Both the position numbers and the translations under genes were made by a program. From the NCBI GenBank assembly GCA_035910535.1, contig JAMHXF010000042.1, positions 1 through 64,000 of the forward strand: DNA of 64,000 bases. The letters are read 5' to 3'. Every line of letters starts with the position of its first letter. Position 1 is the first letter of the stretch. This DNA comes from Archangium_A sp035910535. Its GTDB lineage: Bacteria; Myxococcota; Myxococcia; Myxococcales; Myxococcaceae. Of this stretch, positions 17,655 through 26,234 are shown in pieces. The notes under the pieces were generated by a model. The model was not told the DNA's origin. It saw nothing but the letters and a program-made list of their open reading frames with translations, and searched no databases.

Positions 17655-19408
17655 CAAGTCGTCGGGCCTGCGTCTTCAGGAGGCGGTGGTGGCGTCGGTT
17701 CAGCCACAGGCGCTTCGACCGCTTCAGGTTCAGCAACAACCGGTGTGTCACCCACGGCGACCGGAGCCGCAGCGCCATCGGCCGCAGGTGCAGCACCAGC
17801 CTGAGCCGGAGCACCTTCACCCGCGCCACGACGGCGACGACGGCGGCGGCGGCGACGGCGACGACCTTCACCCGGAGCTCCCGGCTCGCTGGAGTCACCG
17901 CCCTCTTCGGGCCCTTCATCACCTTCGTCATCGCCCTCTTCGTCATCAGCGCCCGCAGCAGCAACGGGAGCGGCCGCCGAGGTGGCGTCATCATTCGACG
18001 CTTCGGGCGCGGGCGCGACCTCGGCCTGCTTCACTTCATCGCGCTCGGCCTCGGCCTGGCTCGAACCGCCGCGCTGATCGCGGTCTTTCTGACGCTCTTC
18101 GCGACGCTTGATCGACTCGTCGGCGTCGATCTTTGCCTGCGTGAAGAAGGCCTCGTCGATGTCGTAGAGTTCGATGGTCGTGACCGTCACGCCCACCTTC
18201 GCCTCGAAGAACTTGTCGGCGAGCGCGTCACCGGCCCACATCAGAACCAGCGGGCCCGTGGTGCACTCAGAGCGAGCATCGCCACGCGCTTCAGACGCGG
18301 TCAGCAGCAGGCCGAGGTTGGCGCCCGTCTGCTGAAGTTCGCGGCGGAGCTCCTGAACGTGACGACGCTCGACGGGGCCGTTGGTGCGAAGAAACCGCAC
18401 CGCGTAGCGGATCTCGAGGCTGCCTTCACGACGGCGCGCCGTGAGCAACGGGCCTTCCTTCGAACGACGCGCGACCTTGAGCTCTCGGAAGTGCAGGCCG
18501 TGCAACATGCGCACGCACGACTTCTCGAACGTACCCGCCTCGAGCTCGGCGAGCCTGGTGCGCAGCACGCGCGCCATCGCCTTGCGCGCATCTTTGCCCG
18601 CGTGACGCGCGGTCTGAATGACCTGCACGTCTTCCGGAGACGCGGCGACTTCGGCCCTGGGCTCCTGAGCACGACGCTCGCTCTTGAGCACCACGCGACC
18701 GTTCTCGAACTTGAGGTTGCAGGCAGCGCAGAACGCGGTCTGCACTTCGAGCGGCGACGGGCCACCTTCGGCCTGCGCCTCGAGCGAGATCTGAAGCTCG
18801 TTGCTCTCGGAGCGCGCGGCGGCGAACTGCGGCTTGCGACCGTCGTCGAGGCGGCGCTGGTTGTCGCTGGCGAGCGCGTCGATGAGCTGACCTGTCGACG
18901 CGTCGTCGGCGACCGCTTCGCGCGCCTTGAGCCGCGCCAGGAGCTCCGCGGAAACCAGCGCCGTGGCTGCCTCCTGCAGCGCCTCGAAGGCGACCTCCGA
19001 CATCGGCGGGAACTTCTTCTTGCGATCGTCGTCGCGGCGCTTGCGATCGCTCTGGCGACCGATGCTGCGCAGATATTCGGCGTGCGCTTCCGGGTGCCGC
19101 TCAGACGGCCGGTATGGAGGCAGCGCTTCTTCGGCGTTCGGCTCGATGACGCCCGTGGCAGCCAACGCCTCGGGATCTTCCGTCAGCATCCAATCGATGA
19201 GCGCGAACGTGTCCTTCGCCGTTACCTGAAGCTTGCGATCACGCGGACGCTTCGCCATCGCAGCAAGCCGCGAGAGCATCGTCACTTCAGGAGTTTTTCC
19301 AACGTGAGACAGCAGGCCCTTCTCAACCGCACGCTTCGTGATGTCCGTCGAGAGGAGCGGCATGCCCGCCTCTTCGAGGACGCGGAGCGCCGCTTCATAG
19401 AATGTCAT
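17654..19408 (-). CDS. HARE-HTH domain protein with degenerate restriction-endonuclease-like region and charged tail
   Basis: This 584-residue protein opens with a HARE-HTH domain (about 1-75: 'TFYEAALRVLEEAGMPLLSTDI', quoted in part, 'THVGKTPEVTMLSRLA'-like wording). The same winged helix occurs in RNA polymerase delta and in DNA-modification enzymes. Residues ~290-430 have the strand/helix pattern of Mrr-type nucleases ('ARRREGSLEIRYAVRFLR', 'ANLGLLLTASEARGDARSE'). The usual D...(E/Q)xK catalytic set is not visible, so activity is doubtful. The tail is Asp/Glu-rich, then a run of about 12 arginines, then Ala/Pro/Glu-rich. It may bind DNA or RNA. It heads a coupled gene run ending in birA. 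Confidence 0.68.
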   Translation of the reverse strand: MTFYEAALRVLEEAGMPLLSTDITKRAVEKGLLSHVGKTPEVTMLSRLAAMAKRPRDRKLQVTAKDTFALIDWMLTEDPEALAATGVIEPNAEEALPPYRPSERHPEAHAEYLRSIGRQSDRKRRDDDRKKKFPPMSEVAFEALQEAATALVSAELLARLKAREAVADDASTGQLIDALASDNQRRLDDGRKPQFAAARSESNELQISLEAQAEGGPSPLEVQTAFCAACNLKFENGRVVLKSERRAQEPRAEVAASPEDVQVIQTARHAGKDARKAMARVLRTRLAELEAGTFEKSCVRMLHGLHFRELKVARRSKEGPLLTARRREGSLEIRYAVRFLRTNGPVERRHVQELRRELQQTGANLGLLLTASEARGDARSECTTGPLVLMWAGDALADKFFEAKVGVTVTTIELYDIDEAFFTQAKIDADESIKRREERQKDRDQRGGSSQAEAERDEVKQAEVAPAPEASNDDATSAAAPVAAAGADDEEGDDEGDEGPEEGGDSSEPGAPGEGRRRRRRRRRRRRGAGEGAPAQAGAAPAADGAAAPVAVGDTPVVAEPEAVEAPVAEPTPPPPPEDAGPTT

Positions 19409-19497
19409 GGGTTTTCCCAGTTAAATCATGGACTTCCATTGAAGTCCGAACAAAGACGCGGGATGGTACGCAGCGCTACAGTGCAAGTCAACGTGTG

Positions 19498-21573
19498 ATG
19501 CTCAGGTTCCGTGTCGGACATCATTGGCAACGCGAGTCACCGGCCGTGGGAGGGCCGCGGGACGCGTTTGCGCTCGAGCTCGAAGGGTTGAACCTGCTGT
19601 CGGGCGCGAACGACGAGCCGCTGGTGCGCATCATCAGCGCGCTGATCGACACGGTCGCGTCGTTGGTCGCTGACGGTGAACGTGCGGGCCAGCTCTCGCT
19701 CGAAGACGTGCACCTCGAGCTGTGCCTGTGGCGGCTCTACGGCACTGAGGTCGCGTTGTCGGTGATCGATCTCTCGCAGCCGCCCCGTCAGGTGCGCGCG
19801 CCGATCGCGGTGGAGCTGCCGGCGCTCGTCGAGGCGACGGTGAAGTGTGCGCGCGCGTTCTTGCGCGACATCTCGGCGCACAGGAGCGGCATCGAAGCGG
19901 AGCTCGTCTCGATGGAGCGGCGGCTCAAGCAGCTCACCGGCGCCGTCATCGAAGAGCGCCCGCGTCGTGAACCGGCGACTCCGTGGAGCGCGGTGAGAAG
20001 CGCGAATGGCGGCCTCGGGTTTTCTCTGCGTGACGACGAAGGGCGCTCGCTCGCGTGGAGCCGCAAGACGCGCGCGGGCCTGCCCCCCCTGCTCTTCGAT
20101 GGCGAGCTCACGTTGCCTGACGGCTCGCACACCGAGGGGCACCCGTTTCTCGCGATGATGGGCCTCGCGCGCGCCGCCGGTGAGAGCAGCGCGAAGGTGG
20201 GCGGCGCGATCGTCGCGCCGGAGCAGGTCTACCTCGCGGGGCTCGATCTCTGCCTCGCGCTGCGTTCACGAAACCCGGCGCTCGGTGCGAACCCGTATGT
20301 CGACGCGTTGCAGGTTCGCTGCGTCGACGGGCTGACCGCGCTGCGACAACCGGTGCCTGACACCACCGTCGCGACCGTCACCGCGCCCCGCGCAACGCCC
20401 GGAGTTCCGCTGGCGAGAATCGGTGACGTGCGCCGCGTGACCCTCGAAGCCAGGTGGAGCCGCCCCGTCGCGCTCGGCGAAGACGGTGGGCGCCTGCAGC
20501 TGGGCCCGAAGTGGATCGTCGTGCACTCGCCGCACGCCGCGCACGCCTTCACGAAAAAAGGGGCGACGGCGTTCCGGCACCTCGCGCCGCGCGGGGTCGC
20601 CGTCAACGCGCTGGGCGACGCGATGCTCGCCGACGACACGCGCCTCGTCGGCTACCGCGCAGAGCAGGCCGTGTGGCTGCGAGATCACGACAACACGAAC
20701 CTGGGGCCGACGCTGGAGTCGGTCGACGGCGTTCACCTCGTCACCTTCGGGCGTCGCGTCGTGGCGGGCATTTCGTCGCTCACCGGCCGGGAGCTCTGGC
20801 GCTACGAGCCGCCGCGCGCGCAGTCGATTCACGTCGGCCGTGTCGGGAGCCGCGTGTTGGTCGGCTCTGATGCGGGCACGCTGTACGGCCTCGATTCGCT
20901 CGACGGGCAGGTGCGCTTTCGAGTGAAGGCCGGGTTGCCCGTGGTGCAGCCGCCCATCGGCGTTCGTAACCGCGCGCTGGTCGTCATCAACCGTGGAGAA
21001 CACTCGGCGCTGTACGCCTGCGACGCGCTCGCGACGGGCGGCACGACGCCCGCTGGCGCCGTCGCGTGGACTCGGGAGCTCATTCTTTCGATGCCCACCA
21101 GGCCCGTGGCCGCGCGCGGTCGCACGTGGCTCGGCGGCGCGCGCGACGGTCGCACCGTCATCGTGTGTCTGGGCGGTCGCGGTCAGGTGTTGTGGGAAAA
21201 GACGTTGAGCTGCGACGCGCGCACGCTCTCGTTGCTGCCCTTCGACGGGGGCGTGATCGCCTGTGACGCGCGCGGTGCGGCGACGCGGTTGCTGCCCGAC
21301 GGTTCGGTTGAATGGGTGCTCGGTTCTTCAGGCGACGAGCTGATTCACCCGATTGCTCCGCTGCTGCGCCGTCGCACGCTGCTGGTACCCGGGCCCGTGA
21401 CGCGCCTCGTTCAACCCGGTGGCGGTCGCGTGCTGGCGGAGCTGCCGACGGGCGCGCGCATGCTCGATCTCACGGCCGACGCGAAGCTGACGATCTTCGT
21501 GCTGCGAGAGCCGGGTACGCTCGAGACGTTCGTGCCGGGCACCGCGCTGGCGCTCGTGAAGTCAGCGCGCTGA
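19498..21573 (+). CDS. Large protein with C-terminal PQQ-like beta-propeller
   Basis: This ~691-residue protein has no signal peptide at the chosen ATG 19498. Residues 1-260 are a globular region of unknown family. Residues ~330-690 are PQQ/BamB-like blades with repeated 'GxLYGLDSLDGQVRF', 'SALYACDALATGG' and 'VIACDARGAATRLL' patterns. Such propellers usually act as protein scaffolds. No Shine-Dalgarno sequence is obvious, and a frame to 19402 exists but would overlap the start of the divergent HARE-HTH gene. The stop overlaps that of the convergent EF-hand gene by 12 bases. Confidence 0.75.
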   Translation: MLRFRVGHHWQRESPAVGGPRDAFALELEGLNLLSGANDEPLVRIISALIDTVASLVADGERAGQLSLEDVHLELCLWRLYGTEVALSVIDLSQPPRQVRAPIAVELPALVEATVKCARAFLRDISAHRSGIEAELVSMERRLKQLTGAVIEERPRREPATPWSAVRSANGGLGFSLRDDEGRSLAWSRKTRAGLPPLLFDGELTLPDGSHTEGHPFLAMMGLARAAGESSAKVGGAIVAPEQVYLAGLDLCLALRSRNPALGANPYVDALQVRCVDGLTALRQPVPDTTVATVTAPRATPGVPLARIGDVRRVTLEARWSRPVALGEDGGRLQLGPKWIVVHSPHAAHAFTKKGATAFRHLAPRGVAVNALGDAMLADDTRLVGYRAEQAVWLRDHDNTNLGPTLESVDGVHLVTFGRRVVAGISSLTGRELWRYEPPRAQSIHVGRVGSRVLVGSDAGTLYGLDSLDGQVRFRVKAGLPVVQPPIGVRNRALVVINRGEHSALYACDALATGGTTPAGAVAWTRELILSMPTRPVAARGRTWLGGARDGRTVIVCLGGRGQVLWEKTLSCDARTLSLLPFDGGVIACDARGAATRLLPDGSVEWVLGSSGDELIHPIAPLLRRRTLLVPGPVTRLVQPGGGRVLAELPTGARMLDLTADAKLTIFVLREPGTLETFVPGTALALVKSAR

Positions 21574-21861
21574 CCACCACGACTCGAACTCCGCCCACGA
21601 AATGCGGCCCGAGCTGTTGCTGTCGATGACGTCGAGCGCGATCGCGAGCTCCTCTTCGTCGATGGTCTGACCGAGCGCTTCCAGCAGGCGGGCCAATTCG
21701 CCCCGGTCGATGCTTCCGGAGCCGTCGCGATCGAACGACTTGAAGACCTCGAAGGCCTCGTTGCCTCCGTGCGCGTCATCGAGCTCCGGGTGCTCGACCT
21801 TGCCGTGCATCGGAGGCGTCCGCTTCGTCAGTTTCGTCTCGGTCATGACGTCTCGCAGCAT
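21562..21861 (-). CDS. Small paired EF-hand (calmodulin-like) calcium-binding protein
   Basis: This 99-residue protein contains two EF-hands. Loop 1 is DRDGSGSIDRGE, a canonical 12-residue loop. Loop 2 is DSNSSGRISWAE, also with Asp/Asn/Ser ligands and closing Glu. The helix linker 'LLEALGQTIDEEEL' closely resembles eukaryotic calmodulin/troponin wording. No export signal is visible, so it is probably a cytosolic Ca2+ buffer or sensor. The start may be ATG 21861 or ATG 21846. The 21861 ATG overlaps, on the other strand, an in-frame ATG of the adenosine-deaminase-like gene (GCATGC). Confidence 0.82.
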   Translation of the reverse strand: MLRDVMTETKLTKRTPPMHGKVEHPELDDAHGGNEAFEVFKSFDRDGSGSIDRGELARLLEALGQTIDEEELAIALDVIDSNSSGRISWAEFESWWSAR

Positions 21862-21907
21862 GCACTACGAATCTTCCCCCCGGAATCCTGATGTGGCACA
21901 CAAGGCC

Positions 21908-22909
21908 ATGCCTCGTGAGCTGATCGACCTTCACATTCACGTCGGTGGCGCCGTTGCCCCGCACATTCTGTGGTCCATCGCGCATTCGCAGGGTTTCAAA
22001 CTGCCGGTGAAGAACTACTTCGAGTTCGTCGAGCTGATCACCGCCTCGCCAGACAAGGTCGACTCACTCGACAGCTATTTGAAGATCATGCACCAGTGGA
22101 CGGAGAAGATTCAGAGCTCTCCCGCGGCCATCGAGCGCTCCGTCTACGAAGTCATCGGCAAGGAATACCGCAGCTCGCGCGTCACGCAGATCGAGCTCCG
22201 CTTCAACCCCATGAAGCGCAACCTCCACTCCGAGCTCGATCTCGATCACATCATCTCGGCGGCCATTCGCGGCATGGACCGCGCGCAGCTCGAGTACGGC
22301 GTGAAGGCCTGCCTCATCTTCTGCCTCGCCCGAGAGTGGGACTCGAAGCTCAACAGCATCATGGTCGAGAAGGCCATCAAGTACCGGCACCGCGGCGTGC
22401 TGGGCATCGACCTCGCCGGCACCGAATCGAACGCGCTGGAGCTCAAGCCCGAGGTCGTCACGCAGTACGAAGATCTCTTCGCACACGCGCGCAAGGCCGG
22501 CCTCAAGGCCACCGTGCACACCGGCGAGACCAAGGGCACCGGCGCTGAAGGTGTCATCGCCGTCGTCGAGAAGTTGAAGCCTCAGCGCATCGGCCACGGC
22601 ATTCGCGCCGCGTACGACGAGCACGCGATGAAGCTGCTCAAGGAGCGCGACGTGGTGCTCGAGCTGTGCCCCACCTCGAACCTTCAGACCAACGCGGTCG
22701 ACGGCATCAAGGAGTTCGAGCACATCGTTCGCACCTTCTGGGATCGCGGCGTGAAGTTCACCATCAACACCGACGGCCCGTACCTGCTCAACACCGACAT
22801 GCGCCGGGAGATCGAGCTCGTCGAGAGCAACAACATCCTCACCGCGCACCAGATCGATCAGACGCTGGCCTGGGCGCGCGAGTACTCGTTCATTCAGAAG
22901 CACGGGTGA
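21908..22909 (+). CDS. Adenosine deaminase-like amidohydrolase
   Basis: This 333-residue TIM-barrel enzyme has the metal motif DLHIHVGG at the start, 'VHTGETKGTGA', the proton-shuttle region 'IGHGIRA', and 'LCPTSNLQT'. In true adenosine deaminases the last metal motif is usually N(S/T)DDP; here it reads 'NTDGPYLL', so the second Asp, which contacts the purine, is a Gly. Metal ligands are kept, suggesting deamination of a different substrate. ATG 21908 matches the family start; an ATG at 21860 would add 16 unmatched residues. pyrD follows after one base, giving a nucleotide-metabolism pair. Confidence 0.85.
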   Translation: MPRELIDLHIHVGGAVAPHILWSIAHSQGFKLPVKNYFEFVELITASPDKVDSLDSYLKIMHQWTEKIQSSPAAIERSVYEVIGKEYRSSRVTQIELRFNPMKRNLHSELDLDHIISAAIRGMDRAQLEYGVKACLIFCLAREWDSKLNSIMVEKAIKYRHRGVLGIDLAGTESNALELKPEVVTQYEDLFAHARKAGLKATVHTGETKGTGAEGVIAVVEKLKPQRIGHGIRAAYDEHAMKLLKERDVVLELCPTSNLQTNAVDGIKEFEHIVRTFWDRGVKFTINTDGPYLLNTDMRREIELVESNNILTAHQIDQTLAWAREYSFIQKHG

Positions 22910-22910
22910 C

Positions 22911-23969
22911 ATGTACCGCGCGCTGTTGAGGCCTCTGCTCTTCCGCCTCGACGCGGAAGACGCGCATCACCTCGGTCTCTGGGGGCTCTCGCTGGCAGAC
23001 ACGGCGCCGTCGCTCGCGAAGCTGCTGCGGGCGCGCGTGAAGCCCGAACGCGCGTCGCTGCGCGCTGAAGTCGCCGGCGTCACCTGGCCCAACCCGGTCG
23101 GCCTCGCGGCGGGGCTCGACAAGAACGCAGAAGCGCTTGTCGGGTTGTTCTCGCTCGGGTTCGGCGCGCTTGAAGTCGGCACCGTCACGCCGCGCGCCCA
23201 GCCAGGCAACGAGCGCCCTCGCCTCTTCAGGCTCAAAGAGCATGAGGCGATCATCAATCGTATGGGGTTCAACAACGAGGGCGTGCAGGCCATGGCCGCG
23301 CGGCTCCGTGAGCTCTCGTGGCGACCCGCGCCCATCGGCGTGAACATCGGGAAGAACAAAGACACGCCGATCGAAGAAGCGACGCAGGACTATGTGAGCG
23401 CCGCGCGCGCGTTGGCGACGTTGGCTGATTACGTCGTCGTGAACTTGAGCTCGCCCAACACGCCGGGGCTGCGCACGCTGCAGGAGCCGCACGTGCTCGA
23501 AGGGTTGCTCCGCGCGACGCGGGTTGAAGTGACGGGTCGCCCGTTGTTGCTGAAGATCGCGCCCGATCTCGAAGACGAAGCGATCGATGCCGTCGTCGAC
23601 GTCGCGCGGAGCTGTGGCGTCGACGGGCTGATCTGCACCAACACGACGATCTCCCGACCGGTCGAACATCCGCTCGCGAGAGAAGCAGGCGGGTTCTCGG
23701 GCAAGCCGCTCATGACGCGCAGCACGCAGGTCGTGAAGCGCGCGTTCAAGCGCGGAGACGGCAAGCTACCGATCATCGGAGTGGGGGGAATCACGTCGGG
23801 CGAAGACGCGTGGGCGAAGATCTGCGCAGGCGCTTCTGCGGTGCAGCTGTACTCGGGCTTCATCTACCGTGGCCCGGAGTTGGTGACGGAGTGTCTCGAT
23901 GACCTCGAGGCGAAGCTGCGCGAGCTGAAGCTGGAATCGGTGAGTCAGGCCGTGGGTCGCGACGTGTGA
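22911..23969 (+). CDS. pyrD: Dihydroorotate dehydrogenase (quinone), class 2
   Basis: This 352-residue enzyme oxidises dihydroorotate to orotate with FMN and passes electrons to quinone. The N-terminal extension 'MYRALLRPLLFRLDAEDAHH' marks the membrane-associated class 2 type. FMN/substrate motifs are 'PVGLAAGLDKNA', 'GTVTPRAQPGN', 'NRMGFNN', 'VVNLSSPNTPGL' (with the catalytic Ser), 'LLKIAPDL' and 'IGVGGI'. Its GTGA junction overlaps the next small lipoprotein. No other pyr genes are in the window. Confidence 0.96.
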   Translation: MYRALLRPLLFRLDAEDAHHLGLWGLSLADTAPSLAKLLRARVKPERASLRAEVAGVTWPNPVGLAAGLDKNAEALVGLFSLGFGALEVGTVTPRAQPGNERPRLFRLKEHEAIINRMGFNNEGVQAMAARLRELSWRPAPIGVNIGKNKDTPIEEATQDYVSAARALATLADYVVVNLSSPNTPGLRTLQEPHVLEGLLRATRVEVTGRPLLLKIAPDLEDEAIDAVVDVARSCGVDGLICTNTTISRPVEHPLAREAGGFSGKPLMTRSTQVVKRAFKRGDGKLPIIGVGGITSGEDAWAKICAGASAVQLYSGFIYRGPELVTECLDDLEAKLRELKLESVSQAVGRDV

Positions 23970-24247
23970 GGTACCCGCTGCTCGCGTTGTGGCTGTCGGG
24001 GTGCTGCGTGAACTGCGACGCCGGCGATGTGCACAGTTCGAGCACGCCGATGCGTGATGGCGGGAGTGAGCTCGTCGCCGGGCCGTTCGACTGGAAGTGC
24101 GCGGCGAAGATCGACGGGAAGTCGGTGCCGCAGGGCGCTCGGGTCGCGGTGAAGCCGGGGAAACACATCGTTGAATGTGACGAGGAGTCCATCGAGGTCG
24201 ATGTGCCGATCGGGATGTCGGTGACGGTCGACTACTTTGGTCCTTGA
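23966..24247 (+). CDS. Small putative lipoprotein
   Basis: This 93-residue protein begins at GTG 23966, overlapping the pyrD stop (GTGA). The first residues (RYPLLALWLSGCCVNC) contain a lipobox-like LSGC, predicting lipidation at Cys13. The remainder has a short beta domain ('KIDGKSVPQGARVAVKPGKH', quoted in part) that loosely resembles PEGA-type surface domains. No function can be assigned. The reading frame is coherent with the local codon use, but the small size lowers confidence. Confidence 0.6.
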   Translation: MRYPLLALWLSGCCVNCDAGDVHSSSTPMRDGGSELVAGPFDWKCAAKIDGKSVPQGARVAVKPGKHIVECDEESIEVDVPIGMSVTVDYFGP

Positions 24248-24569
24248 AGCTTCTCTTCAGGGGAGCGGGAGGAATGGTTTCGCGTCGTGCCTCGACCGGC
24301 GCTGGCCTCGTGACTTCGGGCAAGGGAGCACAAGAAAATGACTTCTGGGCCGGGTCCTCTCCAAGAACATGGAAGGCAACCAGCCCAGAACCACGCACAG
24401 ACACGACTTTGGCCGGAGTTGAGGGGCCAGCTCGCATCGAGCAAGGCGGCCGAGCACTCGACCCCCACGCTCGTCGAGGCCAGTTGTCGACAAGACTTCG
24501 ACACGTCGCGGACGTTCGACACGAAGGGTCGCAGCGGTGGTGCGCGCAGGCGCACCCACATTCACCGCA
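24248..24569. other. 322-bp intergenic stretch of atypical composition
   Basis: No convincing gene lies between the small lipoprotein and the convergent DUF6178-like gene. The stretch looks less GC-rich and less codon-biased than its surroundings. Several overlapping frames of 80-150 codons are open on both strands, but none has a ribosome site or recognisable protein. A short inverted repeat (TGAAG...CTTCA near 24246-24262) lacks a T tract. No tRNA or transposon ends were found. Confidence 0.5.
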
Positions 24570-26216
24570 CTACGAAGGGAGCGGCATGACGCCGGTGAGC
24601 GGCAACGACGTGACGGCTTCCCGTTTCACGCGAGCGTCTTTCACCCACGCGGCGCCGAAGTCGTTGGCCATCGCCTGCAACACACGCTGAATCATGCTCT
24701 CGAGCTCAGGCCCGCCGACCTGCAACTTCGCCTGCAGCGTCTCGAGCGCGCGCTTGCCGGCCGACGCACGGACCGAAACACCGGGCCCGTCGCCGAAGAT
24801 GCGCGACGCGAGCTCCGCCAACTTGAGCTCCGAGAACGGCGAGACCTCGACGGCCTGGTCCACCTCGGCCCACGCCACCACCGCTGCGAAGAGCCGCTGC
24901 GGCGTGAGCTCCGAGAGCTTGAGGCCGAAGCGCGCGACGACCTCCGCCGGCTTCGACCCGAGCAGCGCCTGAAACACCGCGCGCTGCTGCCGCACCCGAC
25001 CCAACATCGCCTCCGCTTCGGCCAGTTCGCGACGCGCGCGGAACGGCACCGGATCCGCGCCTGGAACCTTGAGCGCCTTCAACGGCCGACGACGCATCAA
25101 CGCGCCCACCGCCGCGGTCTCTTCCTCGAACGCGAGCCACGTCTCTGCGAAACGTGAACCCTCTTCCTGGGCGAGCTTCTCAGTCTGCCGCTTGAGCCGC
25201 AGCGTCAACGAGAAGCCGACCTGAAACAGCGCGCGCAGCGTCGTCTCTCGAACGACCTCGGTCGCCAGGTCTGCGTCGCCACCCGTGTAGTGCTCGAGGC
25301 CGAGATCCAGATAGTCGCGCGCGTGCTCCGAGAGCCGCTTGATCGCCGCGGGATCGCCGGGTTCAGCCGCGTCAGCCACCAACGCACAATTCACGAGGTA
25401 GCGGACCTCCGTCTCGAGGTTCTGGCGCTCCACCGGGTCGAGGCCACGGAACGCCGCGGCCACGTAGTCGATGTAGCCCGTCGTCTGCGCGAGGCCGGAC
25501 TTCGCAGCGCCTGCCTTCGCGCCGACCTTCGACGGGTCGACCCACGCGAAGATCTTCTGGGCTTCTTCCAACGGCGGAAACCCCAGGTCTTCCAGGCGCG
25601 CGCGCCGAAACTGGTACGCCGTCTCCTCGAGCTCGGTGAGCGCTTCCCACCGCACGGCCTCGATGAAGCGGCCGAGCTCGAAGGGGTTGCTGGTCGTCAG
25701 ATCGTACGTGAGGCGGCGCAGCGCGGCTTCGTCGACCCCGTCGATGCGGAACTCGAGGAGATACTTCCCCTCGACCATCTCCATCGTGGGGCCTTCGGTG
25801 TCGACGTCGGGGTTCTCTTCGAGGTCGTGAATGAACACGAGCTTCTTGAAGATGAGCTCCAACACCTCGACGTCGAGGGAGCGAACCTTGTTGATGAACT
25901 CCTCGTCGTCGTCACCACGCGCGGCGCGCAGCCAGTGCAGCACCTCGAGCGGGTCGATGCGATCGCGCTGCCACGCGGCGAGATCGACGAACGTGCGGAA
26001 CTGCGCTGGCGTCGCGAGCTGGACGATCTCCGTCGAGTCGACGAGGCCGACGTCGATGATCGTCGAGTACACGTCTTCAGCCGGCAGCGAGCGAACGAGC
26101 GCTTTGCCGTCGACCTCTTCCAACATCGCGTCGATGCGGTGGCGGGGAGCGAGCTCGGTCAAGCGACGCACGAGCTCTGCGCGCCGCACCTGCCTCTTGT
26201 CCTGACTGGCGGTCAC
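24570..26216 (-). CDS. DUF6178-like protein of unknown function
   Basis: This 548-residue, mainly helical acidic protein resembles a family found in Deltaproteobacteria that I believe is DUF6178. Recognisable stretches are 'LVRSLPAEDVYSTIIDVGL', 'ATPAQFRTFVDLAAWQRDR' and 'PLEVLHWLRAA' near the N-terminus, and 'FVFIHDLEENP'-like wording near residue 125. There is no signal peptide or clear membrane helix. No function is known. The GTG at 26216 gives a start consistent with the open frame. It lies downstream of engB, 18 bases away, probably in the same transcript. Confidence 0.75.
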   Translation of the reverse strand: MTASQDKRQVRRAELVRRLTELAPRHRIDAMLEEVDGKALVRSLPAEDVYSTIIDVGLVDSTEIVQLATPAQFRTFVDLAAWQRDRIDPLEVLHWLRAARGDDDEEFINKVRSLDVEVLELIFKKLVFIHDLEENPDVDTEGPTMEMVEGKYLLEFRIDGVDEAALRRLTYDLTTSNPFELGRFIEAVRWEALTELEETAYQFRRARLEDLGFPPLEEAQKIFAWVDPSKVGAKAGAAKSGLAQTTGYIDYVAAAFRGLDPVERQNLETEVRYLVNCALVADAAEPGDPAAIKRLSEHARDYLDLGLEHYTGGDADLATEVVRETTLRALFQVGFSLTLRLKRQTEKLAQEEGSRFAETWLAFEEETAAVGALMRRRPLKALKVPGADPVPFRARRELAEAEAMLGRVRQQRAVFQALLGSKPAEVVARFGLKLSELTPQRLFAAVVAWAEVDQAVEVSPFSELKLAELASRIFGDGPGVSVRASAGKRALETLQAKLQVGGPELESMIQRVLQAMANDFGAAWVKDARVKREAVTSLPLTGVMPLPS

Positions 26217-26234
26217 GGCGCCCTGCTATCAGCG

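Noticed and set aside
18359..19498. A 379-codon open frame on the plus strand
   Set aside because: It is antisense to the HARE-HTH gene and has no domain or ribosome site.
24244..24690. Open frames of 80-150 codons in the 24.2-24.6 kb stretch
   Set aside because: None has a ribosome site or recognisable protein; several overlap each other on both strands.
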